Of a stretch of DNA of 64,000 bases, positions 12,421 to 24,069 are shown piece by piece. Below the pieces are notes generated by a model, which saw nothing but the letters and a program-made list of their open reading frames with translations, was not told where the DNA came from and made no database searches. Source of the DNA: Cladorrhinum sp. PSN259 (lineage: Eukaryota > Ascomycota > Sordariomycetes > Sordariales > Podosporaceae); contig MU867062.1 of assembly GCA_033725935.1 (NCBI GenBank), forward strand, positions 558,001 to 622,000, written 5' to 3'. Made by a program: the position numbers and the translations under genes. The stretch's first letter is position 1, and the number at the start of each line of letters is the position of its first letter.

Positions 12421-13792
12421 TCACTTCTCCACAGTCTTCGTCTCAACATGAAATCCCGCACTTTCCAGTCTCTCCAACAACGGCTCTCCCAAAACCGCAG
12501 GCGTGTAAACACCTCCCTCTAGGTTCTTAGCAGCATCATCCCGGAGCAAAGTCTGAGCACCTTCAACAACCAACAATCCCGTCACTAGTTTTTCACCAAA
12601 GTCAGCATCTTCATCTTTTGTGACAGATTTGTGCCCACTTACAATAATAAACACTCCTTCCCCTGAACCAGGCCCGCCCGGTCACTTCCTCCCCATTTTC
12701 TCCCCTCGCAACACCCCTATACTCAACCTCGTCCCTCCTAGCAGCCTCATCCTCAGGTCCAGTACCAGGCTGTCTGACCCACTGCGCCAGCAACCTCCTC
12801 AAGAACGGAGTAACCATGGCAATCTGCAGAAATACAAGCCCTATATGCAATGCAAAACCCGTCAAATAGTTACGAGCCTTCATGAACTCCCTGAACGTGA
12901 ATTTTGGTCCGTATGACCGTGCAGTGCCCTCTAGTAACCCCCAGCTTCTGTAGACTAGTGCTGCATCAGTGCTGCTCGCCACGCTGGTGGTAAGTACTCC
13001 CAACTCGGGAATAGTAATCAATCCCGTCATCTTTGTAAACCACGACTTGGCGGGAGCGCGTGTTTGGTTCGGTTTGGGCGATAAAGCGTAGGGTTTATAG
13101 GCCGCCCTCATTTCTTGCAGAGGGATATGGTCCGCGATGCTGAAGACGGTGGCGAGTGTTCCGCCCGAGGGTCCGCAGTTGAATGTGTGAATACTGATGG
13201 TCACGTCCTCCGTTTTCGACTTTTGTTCCTTGCGAAGATGGGAAGCCAAAGAGTACGTCAACAAATCAGGAGGGGCAGACTCGATCCCAAACTGTGGGAA
13301 TAAAAGTGCGCCAGATTTTTTGGCGGCAGCGGAGTAGGTCTTGATCATCCGCAAGACCCAGGGTGTTTCTCCCGTGACGTCAAAGTAGTGAGTTCCATTC
13401 TCGGCGCAGGCTTTGAAGGCGTGTTCGCCTAGCTTGCAGAAGGGTCCTACGCAGGCGATGAGGATGAATGCCTTCTTGGCTAGGGACGAGAGGTCCGCGT
13501 CGTTGAGGTCGGCTACCTCGATGGATGGGTAGGAGGTACCGCGGTCTGGGTTTACCGTCTTGATATGGGTGAGGACATGTTGAAGTTTGGTTTGGGAACG
13601 GCCTGCGATTGCCCATTTGAGGTCTGTGGGCAATCGTTCGGCGATGTATTCGGCTGTGTATTTGCCCGTGTAGCCTGAGATTGTGAGTTAGCAAGCTGAA
13701 CGAAAGGAGATTATGAAGTTGATGAGTGATTTACCGGTGGCGCCAAAGACGACGATGTCATACTGACGGTTATGGTTATTCTTATTGGCCAT
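12421..13792 (-). CDS. Saccharopine dehydrogenase-like oxidoreductase
   Basis: Three exons on the minus strand, 13792-13735, 13674-12643 and 12584-12421, give 417 residues. The introns are 60 and 58 nt, the first with a GCTAAC branch site. Residues 17-23 form the dinucleotide-binding loop G-A-T-G-Y-T-G, split by the first intron, followed by A-G-R in the next strand. This is the Rossmann fold of the saccharopine dehydrogenase NAD(P) domain family. The C-terminal motif G-G-V-Y-T-P-A-x-L-G is also typical. A hydrophobic stretch at the C-terminal third may be a membrane anchor. Family members include bacterial trans-acting enoyl reductases and uncharacterised eukaryotic membrane oxidoreductases. 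It is not the lysine-pathway enzyme itself, and the substrate is unknown. Confidence 0.85.
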
Positions 13793-15475
13793 GACTGCTG
13801 CAAGGAATCTGTGTTCTACTGTAATCTGTGCTGTTTAAATATTGGTGCTTTGTTTGGTAGAACGGTGATGTAATTTTCAGCCCGGGTTTTGCTGTTGAGG
13901 TGGCAACGTTGAAATTGCTAAATACGGCAAAGCGTATGTTCGAAGCGAGTTTGAGTCTCAATCTTTGTGAACCGAAAAGTTTGTAAGTGCAGCATCATTG
14001 ATACAATCCCTGCCGCTTCGTGGACGAGGACAAAACTATCCAAAATGTATCAAAAGGAGATGTTGTCAAAAATTTGAGCTGAGCTTGGGCTCACATGGAG
14101 ATGTTTCGGATGTAGTGCGCTCTTGGGGACATTGTCTCAAACGTCCCGCCCCGCGTCTCCTGATCTGGATGAAGTGAGGGCGCATCCGGAGCAACTGTCC
14201 ACTTGAACCATTCCGAGTTGCTCATCACAGTTAATTAGAGCCCACAGTAATTTTGATCGGAAACTGCGGCTTCAGCTCGGGCGTCATCAACAAACGATGA
14301 TGTACCCAGTAAGTGCAAAAACCATTTTGCCCTAGGAACGATACCCTGACTCACAATGAAAAGTTCCAGTCACTGTGGTTTATACGCACCCGCCAAACCG
14401 GCCTTGGAGTCTCCGCCATCAATGTCACCCCGTAATAGGTAGTCAACGCCATCGCGTCTCCCAGTGCAGTCAAAGATCTTTACAGTAGAGCTTACGCTGC
14501 GTCTTTGGCCCCAAAGCCTCATTGTGAAGATTGGACATGGTGTTTCCGGAGTCAGCCTTGACACCGAACTGCCGAGGGCCTACCTCACTGGCCATGGACT
14601 ATTAGTTGATGCTGTCAGATTCTCGTAGAAGAGGCAGACAGATTCTCGCTGCAAGATGCTCCGTAAGATATTGTTTGTTAGTGTGACCGCCCCACCGCAG
14701 CAGCTTCCGGAATGATACCTATCTAGGTAATTGCTATCTGGATGGGGTCCGTCGGAACCGCAAAGGTGAATCCCTAATTACCATGATACGAACAATTAGA
14801 GGATATGATTATGCATGATTTACCTTTAACTCTTCCGAGTGAAGCAGGTGGGCTGTGTTTCGCTGTCGTCAAAACCGTCAGCTGGTACCTGTTTCTGCCA
14901 CCACTCAGTGTGAAGAATGACAGAAGACTGGGTGGTGCTACGGTGTGACCCTGGACTATTGACGATGACCTGATTGGCCCGTGCCCTGAACCTGCGCTAA
15001 CACGGAGCACCGCCAAAAGGCACCTCGATTGTCCCACAGCCTTTCTTTCTTCCCTTTCCCTCGCTTTTTCCCAAAGCACCCCTCTTTGAAGAATCCCAGC
15101 AGCCGTCCATCAGCCAGAGAGCTCCCCGTCCCTGCTGGCGTTGTGTGCCTGCTGCAGCGGCACCGACCACTTACCATCATCACCCGCTTGCCGCCCACTC
15201 TTGCTCAATCCACTGCAACAACCTTAACTACCTACCTATCTACACAACCACTTACAGGCACAGCCCACAATCCACACCCGCAAGGCAAGGCAATCACCAG
15301 CGATCAACAACACCAACATCTTACATTTTCAATTTAAAAAAAAATATTCCGCAAATCTCAATTTTGTTTTGTCTGACAAAGACGAGCTCATATTTACATG
15401 ACTTTCCGACGCCGACGACGCTCCAAATTCGGGATTTTGAGTCTTTCGGTTCAGCCACTATAAGCCATCCACGAT
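13793..15475. other. Divergent promoter region
   Basis: The oxidoreductase and the RING-PHD gene are transcribed away from each other from this spacer. I see no gene in it. The last 450 bases before 15476 are CT-rich and A-rich, as expected for a fungal leader. Confidence 0.5.
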
Positions 15476-17518
15476 ATGGCTGACCAGTGCATTGTCTGTC
15501 TAGAGAATCTAGACGTTGAGACTAATTCGGATGCACTTTCCCCAGCACAACAGCAACTCCTCAAAAAACTACAGGATGAACACGGACGTCTCGCAGTCGA
15601 CGACCCAGAAGCTCTTGTAGAGCTGAACAAAAAGAACACCTCCTCACCTCTCGACACCAACAACAACCATGTCGCCCAGATCCCAATCTGCGGTCACATG
15701 CTGCATGACGCCTGCCTGAAAGAATGGAGCGAAAAGGCAAACAGCTGCCCAATCTGCCGTCAGACATTCCATGTTGTAACTGTTTTTGACAAAGTTGGAG
15801 GTAAGTAATAAGCATAATTTCACGATTTCGCCACTTTTGTGTATGGGAACCTTTTCTAATGCAAGCCTCGCTCTACAGGACAATACTTGTCAACCCGCCG
15901 AGTCGAGGACAAGAAGCAGGTTCCCGAGTTCGATCCACAACTTATAAACTACGCCGAGGAGGATTTTGAAGAAGAAGAAGCTCCCTGTCCCGTTTGCGAT
16001 TCAGCAGATCACAAGGAAGTCCTTCTCATTTGCGATGGCTGCGAGACCTGCTACCACACGTTCTGCATCGGCCTGGATCGAGTTCCGGACGGACCATGGT
16101 TTTGCATGGAATGCGTACACTCGTTTGGACCAGAGATCGTCCAACCTGCAGACAACAACCCCGGTGCTCAGGGTCATGGAATCGCGGGTCGACGTTATTT
16201 CTTCCCTCGCACTCAAGCTAGCATGCGCCGTGCCAGGCAACGAGCTCGCTCAGATGAATGGCAGGGTGCGTGGGGGCGAATTACCGGGCAAATCTGGAAT
16301 GCACTTGAGCTAGATCTCGACTACCAGGATGACGATGATCCGGGAGTTTTTGAAGGCCTGCGTAGGTCCCAACAGTTGCGCGAGCGTGAGCGCCAGGAAC
16401 ATGAACGCTGGCAGCAGCGCCTGAATATCGCCAGTAGGCTGGGTGCAAGAGAGGTCTTTGCAAGTAACTTGCCAGGCTTCAGAGCCCGTCCACAACCCCC
16501 GCCGCCCCCACAACAAGAAACCCGTGAGGAGCAGCTGGCCTGGGGCGCATTGGATAGAGCTCGAGATACGGAAAGCAGAAAGCGGAAATCGCGTTCTGGC
16601 ACAGCCGAGCCGAACGACGAGCCTCCGCATGAGCCCGAGAGGAAGCTGAAGCGACCGCGAACTCGACGGATTACTACGACGCAGCATGGAGAGCCATCCT
16701 CTACTGCCTCAACCAACGCCCAAACTGCAGAAGCTTCTTCATCAAGCGCAGTCCATTCGAGGCCGCCACCACCGGTTGCATCTACAGAGGCGGCGCCTAC
16801 ATTCTTATCATCATTGCTCAAGGAGGTCGAAATGAGCACGCCACTTGATGAGGAGAATCTTCGCAGTATATACGGCCCAATTCCCGGCGCCAACGATGTT
16901 TCGTCACCAGTTCGCTCCCCCTCACCTCAAAGTCCAGGGTCTATTACCCCACCTCCGGGACGGTCAAGCTCTCCTCACATGACTTTGAGCTCTCACATTG
17001 CACCTATATACCCACCTGCAAATTACTCGCCGACAAGAACATCGCCGACAAGGGCATCATCTTCGAATTCTATCAAGCCATCTCGCTCAACATCTCCTAA
17101 TAAGCATGCCCCACCACGTGACGGAAGATCATCACCCGAGAATGGCGATTCAGAGCTACGGGGTCGGAGACATCACCATCGGAATGCCTATACTCATGGC
17201 CCATTGGAGATCCGTCAGCCACAGCCTCGACGTGCATCGACTGTGCTGGCGCGTTCGGCGAATACCTCGCCGACGCGTCCCACTCTCCCAATCGAGATGA
17301 AACAGAACATCAATAAGATTGTTAAGAGCGCCCTCAGCCCTCATTGGCATTCTAACAAACTCACTTCTGAACAGTACGAAATGATCAATCGGGATATCTC
17401 TAGAAAGATATATGAGGATGTGAAGGATCCAGCTGCTGTTGGAGAAGAAACGAGACAGAACTGGGAGAAGGTTGCGACGCAGGAAGTGGCCCGGGCTGTT
17501 GCGTCATTGAAGGCTTGA
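15476..17518 (+). CDS. RING and PHD finger protein (Asr1/PHRF1-like)
   Basis: Two exons, 15476-15800 and 15879-17518, with a 78-nt intron (GTAAGT, TACAG) give 654 residues. The RING finger starts at the N-terminus with Cys5 and Cys8, has a long insertion, then continues with Cys72, His74, His77, Cys80, Cys91 and Cys94. A C4HC3 PHD finger follows at residues 145-187 (Cys145, 148, 160, 163, His168, Cys171, 184, 187). The middle is Ser/Pro/Arg-rich and disordered. The last 75 residues look helical and conserved. RING plus PHD in tandem is the layout of yeast Asr1 and animal PHRF1, ubiquitin ligases linked to RNA polymerase II. That function is inferred from layout only. Confidence 0.85.
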
Positions 17519-19473
17519 TATTTTTCCTTTGGGGTTTCCTTTCTTTTTTGCTTTTCCTGTTCCCATTACTTCACCTGTCTATTTTTTCAATGTTTGCTCT
17601 TTTCTTGGTGTTTTATCGAAGGTTAACGGACATGGCGTGGGCATGGCGTGATGAACAATGAATTAGTGATTCATGAAAACTCGCGGAATCTTGTATTTAC
17701 TTTCTTCCCTATGAGAATGGCGTTTTCATGGGCATCGCGAAAGGAGTTGTTTGGCGCAATACAGATCATTTTTACTTTTTGGCCAGACCAACACTACAGG
17801 ATACCCAGAGGCCGGGGGGATTTTGGAGGTGGCGTTTTGTCTAAAGGAGAAACGTGGGGGCATTGACATTTCTCATCGGGATTCTGTCACGTATCATTCT
17901 TACATAGTCGTTCTTTCTGTCTGTGTTTTATATACAGGGCTCTGAAGGTCCTAGTACCTAGCAACCGGAGTTACCTGCACATGGGATTTTAGCGGTCAAT
18001 CTCCCGTTCGGATGAGGGGGCGATGACTGGTGGCGAACTGGATTACATAGCGACGGCGTATGTAATGAAGGAAGAACCTTGATGAGCTGCTTACTATGCA
18101 GGGTTTAGGAACTTTTGGGAGGATTGTATGGTAGTCGTGTGATTTGTATGGATACTGTACATAGAAAAAGGATATTTGTTCAGACTTCGAGAGCCTGAAG
18201 GATCTCCTGAGGTCTCTGAACGAACAATACGGAGTATCCCCCCACGATTAAGGTTGGGCGCGGACCTTCCCTACCTTCCTGAATCAACCACTGTGTTGGT
18301 GACTCTCACCCAGCCACAGCAAGTCACTCATCACGTTGGGTGTGAATTGCAAATGTACTGGTACCGGGGTATCTCTCTCAATTTTACTGGTGATAAGTCG
18401 ACCGCCGCCTTTTCACACACAATGGACCCTGCAGTCGACAGGTCCAATTAAAATAAACACCAAAAATTCCCACCGGGCTGCTCATCGGTGAGCGAGCCGG
18501 AATAATAATCGACGCGTCAGCCGCCCTTGCGATTGTTATTTGTAAGAAAACGGCAGGATGTGAGTAAATATTCCAGGTTTGGCGTCCGAAGGTCCGCCGG
18601 CGATTTCGGTTCAGACGACTGTAACTGGACTGGACTGGACCGTGGACGGGCGTCGGAGGTACGATGTGAAACTTGCAAAGGCTGCAAAACAGCGGAGGTA
18701 TGCTTCTTCGCGGCGCATTTCTGTAGGGATTTCATGGGAGAGAGAGTCCGGTGTTTGGTTCGTGAAACCTCAAGAAAGACGGGCAACAGGAAACGGAGGG
18801 TTTGAAACGAAACTGATCAGTTCAGTTGTGAACACACACCGTGAAATCTTTTTTTTTGTCTCATAAAACCTCACAGAAAGGGCCAAAAATGCTCAACACA
18901 CGATATATCACACAATGGAATGAAAGAAATGTCAGCAGCAACTATCTAACAGCAACCCAGTAGGATATTTTAAATAACTCAGGTGCCGCTAGCGAAAAAA
19001 GGCTGCGATTATATGTAATATAGGCACTCGAATAATGATCAGGGTATTTTGGAGGAGATGTAAAACGACCTTGAAGATAAGGATGGTGCCATGAGATTGA
19101 AGAAAAAAAAAGAGAAAAGGGAAAGGAAAGTTTGGTGACGAGAAAATTAAATATATAACCCCTCGCTAAGAAAAAAAGTGTGGGGTAGGGAGCAGACGGA
19201 AAAAGGAAGGCGGTGAATGGGATTGTGAGAGCTAATGTGGGTCCCGACTTCCCAAGAAGCGTTTTGGTGGTGGGAAAAAAAGTTGATGGTTTACGGATTG
19301 ATTGGATTGGCGGGCCGCGGAAAAGAGGAGTGTGTATCTCTCAGTGGCCAGCAACAGTCGTACTTTTGCGAAACGACTTTGCGAATACCCTCTTTTTTTT
19401 TATTTTTGAGGGTTGGGAGTTGAACCTGGTTGTCGTCTTCACCACAGATTACCAGAACAAAATATAAGACAAA
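17519..19473. other. Intergenic, no gene seen
   Basis: The 3' flank of the RING-PHD gene is followed by the probable promoter of the mL46 gene. Only short frames without recognisable protein features occur. A-rich tracts are frequent between 18840 and 19170. Confidence 0.5.
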
Positions 19474-20730
19474 ATGATGTCGGCGCCAGGTAGAAGGGGA
19501 TCAGCCATGTTGTTGAGGAGTATGTCTTCCCCCCTCCTCCCCCTCCAAAACTCCCATAGCTATACACGTACTTACCAATGCTCTGCTATCACAGGCTCCC
19601 GAAGGGCAACCTGCCTCCAATGCGCCTCTACATCCTCCTCAATCCCTAGCCGTTTCTACTCTGCTGCAGCTGCAGCAGCACCACAACCGACCAGCACATC
19701 TACACCACCTCCCCCTCCACCACCTACCCCCGAAGCAGCGAAGCCGGCCCCCGGCACGAACCCAAACCCCTACAAAATCAAGTCAGGCCTAATCCTCACC
19801 CGCCCTCCCATTCTAACCCGCCAACCAACCCCCTTCGAATCCTCCTTTTACCTCTACCAAAAACGCCTCAACGAGCGTCTCTCAGCCCCCTTCCGTAAGG
19901 ACTTTTACTTCAAGCAGGACACGGCTCTAGATCTGGACTGGCGCATCAAGCTCAAAGAACGCCACGGCGTGCCCGCCAAGGACATTGGTCGGTACAATCC
20001 CCGAGGACGCATGGCGTGGAACGACGAAGTGCTGGTTGGGTCCACGACGTCGTCTCCGGAAGCGATTGTCGAGTGCCTGCTGGAGGACGCAGAGGTTAGG
20101 GTGTCTGAAGACGGAGAGGAGATCGCCGCCGAGGAGCGGGTGCCTGTTGAGAAGCCGTTGCCGAGGCAGACGGAGGCTGATGCGAAGAAGGACGTGAAGA
20201 GGCTGGATAGGAAGCTGGATGAGACGCTTTACTTGGTTGTCAAGAGGATTGTCGAGGTTGAGGTTGAGGGCGAGGAGGCCAAGGAGCCCAAGACCGAGAA
20301 GAGAGAGCAATGGGGGTTCCCGGAGGGGCAGGTGGTTACTGAGGAGGGGTTGCATCAGGTTTGTTTACACCCAAACGCACTTCACTCACTTACTCATTAT
20401 GCAGAGGAGGAGGGGTACTGACATGTGTGATAGACTGCGGCAAGAGTTCTCACCGAATCAGCGGGACCCAACATGAACGCATGGATTGTTGGCCGAGTAC
20501 CGGTCGCTCACCGCGTCACCAGGCCCGAGTTTGAAGAGGACGGAAAGACTCTCAAAGAACAGGGCGAAAAGGTCTTTTACTTGAAGGGCCGCATCATGGC
20601 CGGCCAGGCTGATCTGAAGAATAACCAGCATGGTCTGCTTGATTTCCAGTGGTTGGCCAAGGACGAGTTGAAGGAGGTGCTGAGCGAGGATATGTGGCAT
20701 AGTGTCAAGGGTATGTTGGAGTTGAGGTAA
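19474..20730 (+). CDS. MRPL17: Mitochondrial large-subunit ribosomal protein mL46 (yeast MRPL17)
   Basis: Three exons, 19474-19519, 19595-20358 and 20434-20730, give 368 residues. The N-terminus is rich in Arg, Ser and Ala and lacks acidic residues, as expected for a mitochondrial import signal. A Pro/Ala-rich linker follows, then the conserved block with P-F-E-S-S-F-Y-L-Y-Q-K-R-L-N and the Nudix-like fold of the C-terminal half, ending with an L-x-D-F-Q-W-L-A-K-D-E-L type motif. mL46 is a structural component of the mitochondrial 54S subunit and is not expected to be a hydrolase. The first intron (75 nt) is a multiple of three without an in-frame stop, so retention would only lengthen the presequence. 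Intron 1 lacks a clear branch site and is the least certain part. Confidence 0.85.
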
Positions 20731-21513
20731 AAATGGGCCATATCAACAGTGGGGCGGAAATTGGAAAGGAAAATATACAAAAACGGTTGGGGCAGCAGCA
20801 AGCAATGAAATGTGGCCATTTCGTTGTAGATGGTGTGATTGTATTATAATACTCTAGAGAAGATTATGTATGTTTATGTACGAGTTGGAAAAAAAAAGAT
20901 GTATATGTGTGGAAAAAAAGAATGGTTGTCTGGTCTATTCTGTATACGTCTGTCTATGATGATAGCCCGGCAAAGGCGAAGAAAGAGTGTGCATGAACTA
21001 ATCATGGACTTCTCAGGATCTTCGGGCTCATCCCCAAAATGACCTCTGACATTTAGTCTCCAGAACAGCGTTGAGTACAAGCAAACGCTTCCGAGTATTT
21101 AAAACAATTCACAGTCATGATTATATCGAGGTTTGAGAACAACCCCAGAAATATATACAACCCATCATCTCGGTGCTCATGGACAAAGTTACTTCGATCT
21201 GATCTGCCCATGAGACCCTCTCCGGCTGCGAAGTACGATCTCGCTGTCTACACTATTCTCCTTCCCCCCTCTCTTTCTCTCTCTCTATATATATATACTA
21301 TATCTCTTCCTTGTAGACTGAACCATCTGCCCCTTCCCCTCAAGCCCAAAATAACAAATAGATAAAGTGCACCCCCAAACTCCCAGAGATGAGCAAAAGA
21401 GGAAAGATCAAAGCAAATGCTGTGCTAATTTCACTCCCCTGAACAACCCCTTAATGCAATGATTCTGCGAACGACCCGGCGCCCCTCCGAGACCTGTATG
21501 ATACAACCACCCA
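20731..21513. other. Intergenic between converging genes
   Basis: This holds the 3' flanks of mL46 and of the RMD1-family gene. It is AT-rich, with a CT repeat running into a TA repeat at about 21268-21297. No gene is seen. Confidence 0.55.
21268..21297. repeat. CT/TA microsatellite
   Basis: A pyrimidine CT repeat passes directly into a TA repeat of about six units. It lies in the 3' flank shared by two converging genes. Confidence 0.7.
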
Positions 21514-23287
21514 TCAGTCCACACCAACATACAAGTCCACAATAATATTTACAAGCGCCACCAGAATCTCAGCAGCAATCAGCAAAATCACTATTTTCAC
21601 TTAGGTTAGTATGCTTCCCCCATCCATACTTATTTTGACGAGATAAAGACTTACCAATCCACTCCAACTTCTCGCCATGCCCATGACTCAACTGATCCTT
21701 CAACACGGCCAACAAATCAGCAATGACATCCAGCCGTTCCGTCAACAGTCCCACTCTCTGGTCCATCTCCAGATAACTTCTCACGGCCTGGTAGACAGGC
21801 TCCAGCTGCGGCTCGACCCAGAACAGCTCAGGGGTATCAAGGACCGATCCATTCAAATGGATACTGATTCTCAGGATAAACAGTTCGCCGATTTGCATGT
21901 TGATCTGCGATCTCGACAGGTCAATCTTGCCCGTAAGGGCGATTTGAGTGGGGATATCCTTGCATGTGTCGATTGTCGAGGCAATTAATTCCTCAAACAA
22001 CGAAGTCTATGTCACAAAATTAGTATCTAAGCCAATGAGAAAAGCGAATAAATAAGGTACCTGGACACTCTGAGCCAAAGCATGCGAAATAGCAAGCTTG
22101 GTCATGTAATTATGCTTATCCCTAAGCGTAATAAAATCATTGTAAATACGCGCCTGGTACTCCTGGGTGTAATAAAAGTTGAACTTCTCCGTCTCGACAT
22201 CATCAGGCCCCAGTTTCTCGACTTCAAACTTGGCAATCTCCTTTAGAAATCTTTGCTCCTGTGCGGCTGTCATGCCCCATATCACCACCACGCCGTAGTC
22301 GAACAAGAAAACTTCCGGGGTGTGTACTGCCGTATCAAAATCGAGCAGGTCATCCTGAGTTATCATGGCGCTTTCTTGACTAAGATCGAGTGGGGTGGGA
22401 GGGATTCCATTGCCGGAGGTGAGGTCGATCAAGTCCTCATGATGAATGCAGCTGCTGTCGGGCATCACCTCCCCCGTCGAGTGTCTTCTTTCCGGTTGGT
22501 GGCGGCTGTGATTTAGTTGCTGTAGTTGCTGCTGATGTCGCTCGTGCTCTCGCTGTTCCTGCTGGTGTTGATGCTGTTGCTCAACTTGTTTCGAACTGTA
22601 GCTGTAAGGAGTGTATATGCACTCATCAATAAGTTTGGGGTTTGCGCCGCGGCCTTTTCCTCTTCCCTTGAGGAACCTCATGAGCCCATCCATCTGATAC
22701 CTATTCGCTGTACAGTAGGCCGTAACACGGGGTAAACGGTCTCGATCGGCTTTGCCCAAACGGGCGGCATCTCTTCTGGCAGTTGGATCCTTGATGCGCG
22801 TGTACTGCGAATATACCTCACGGCCGCTCTCCTCATCTGCGCCGTCATCCTCGAGTTCCGGATTCGGGAGGAGCTTGAGCTTCTGCGCGTTCTTGGTGCT
22901 TCGTTGGGGACCAATCTTGGGTAGGTTGTGTGCTCCTGCGGCTGCTACGAGGGGGAGACCAGCTCCTGAAACAGCATTGCCTGGTCCACCGCCATGACTA
23001 TTTCGGCGACGGAGTTTGTTGTTGAAGGCCGAGAGCATAGGAGGACCGCCACCTAGACCGCCTGTGCTGATAGCGGAGGAGCTTGATGGAGATAGAGGTG
23101 GCTGGTTGTGGTTTGACGGTTGCTGTTGCGAATACCGTAACTGGCGGTAGGCATGTTCCGGCTCGATGGTCTTTGAGACGGGATTTGGATTGAAGGTCAC
23201 ACTTCGCGGAGGTCTTGGTGGTCGGACAGACTCGGGAGATGAAGGAGCGATAAGAGGTGTGCTCTCTGTGACGGTGCTGCTCGCCAT
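21514..23287 (-). CDS. RMD1/Sif3-family membrane protein (DUF155)
   Basis: Three exons on the minus strand, 23287-22061, 22006-21655 and 21590-21514, give 551 residues. Introns are 54 and about 64 nt, the latter with a TACTAAC branch site. The first 180 residues are disordered and Pro/Ser/Gln-rich. Then comes the DUF155 region, with V-F-L-F-D-Y-G-V-V-V-I-W-G and K-F-N-F-Y-Y. The protein ends with L-E-W-I and a hydrophobic segment of about 20 residues near the C-terminus, which would anchor it in a membrane. Yeast Rmd1 and Rmd8, S. pombe Sif3 and human RMND1 share this domain; the human protein acts in mitochondria, the fungal ones are little understood. Two acceptors 9 nt apart for the last exon are both in frame; I chose the one farther from the branch site. 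Confidence 0.85.
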
Positions 23288-24069
23288 AGTGGAAGCTGGA
23301 TTGGGCGATCACGAGACAGGGCCGGTTTTCGGGGTAAACGAATCAGGGCTTCTGTAAAAGGAAAAAAAGAAAACTGAGACAATGTCTCTTGGTGGTTCGT
23401 TTGTCGGGAATTGATGGCAATCGACTTAGCCGTATTTCCAGACCAGGAAATCGGTATCGTGATTCGTGGGTGGAGATGAATTGGAGACGAGTTAAAGTTG
23501 AATGGCCAGTCTTGGAACTTTGCAATCGGTTGATGACGTCTGGACAATGTTTGCAGCGCCCAGCATGCCAAGCCATGGTCATGTTGTTGGTTTAAGCGGT
23601 GCGGGGGGCGCTAAAACATGCATCCTCCAGTGGATTTCATCCCACCCAGCAATCCTTGGCTTCAACCACATGCTGTGTTACACAGCGTCTGCATCTTTAA
23701 CAACCATCTGCATTCTTATCATCATCACAACATTTCGACCATGTGAAATCGGCGATCCTATCTACGCTGATATTGTCATCAAAAACAGCTATAGCTTGTT
23801 GTCCATGACGGTTTTCAGATAGCAATGTCCAATACATTGTACTCCATACCCTTTCGTGCACTTTCAGCTACCCTCTTCCCGAAGCCACCTTTTACTTCGG
23901 TACTCGAAAAGCGTGCTTTTTCATCGGACTCTCAGTAGCCAGACTTCTTATCATGTTGAACCCATGTTCGTTTGCTAATATTGTCTAATTCTCTTGCCTT
24001 ACCGCTAGAATCTCTGGCAACATTGACCCAAAATCTCGCCAGTTTCTTCCTAGGTTCTTGCTAGTCGGC
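23288..24069. other. Intergenic, no gene seen
   Basis: This is the promoter side of the RMD1-family gene and the 3' flank of the acidic-protein gene, both on the minus strand. Short frames only. Confidence 0.5.
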
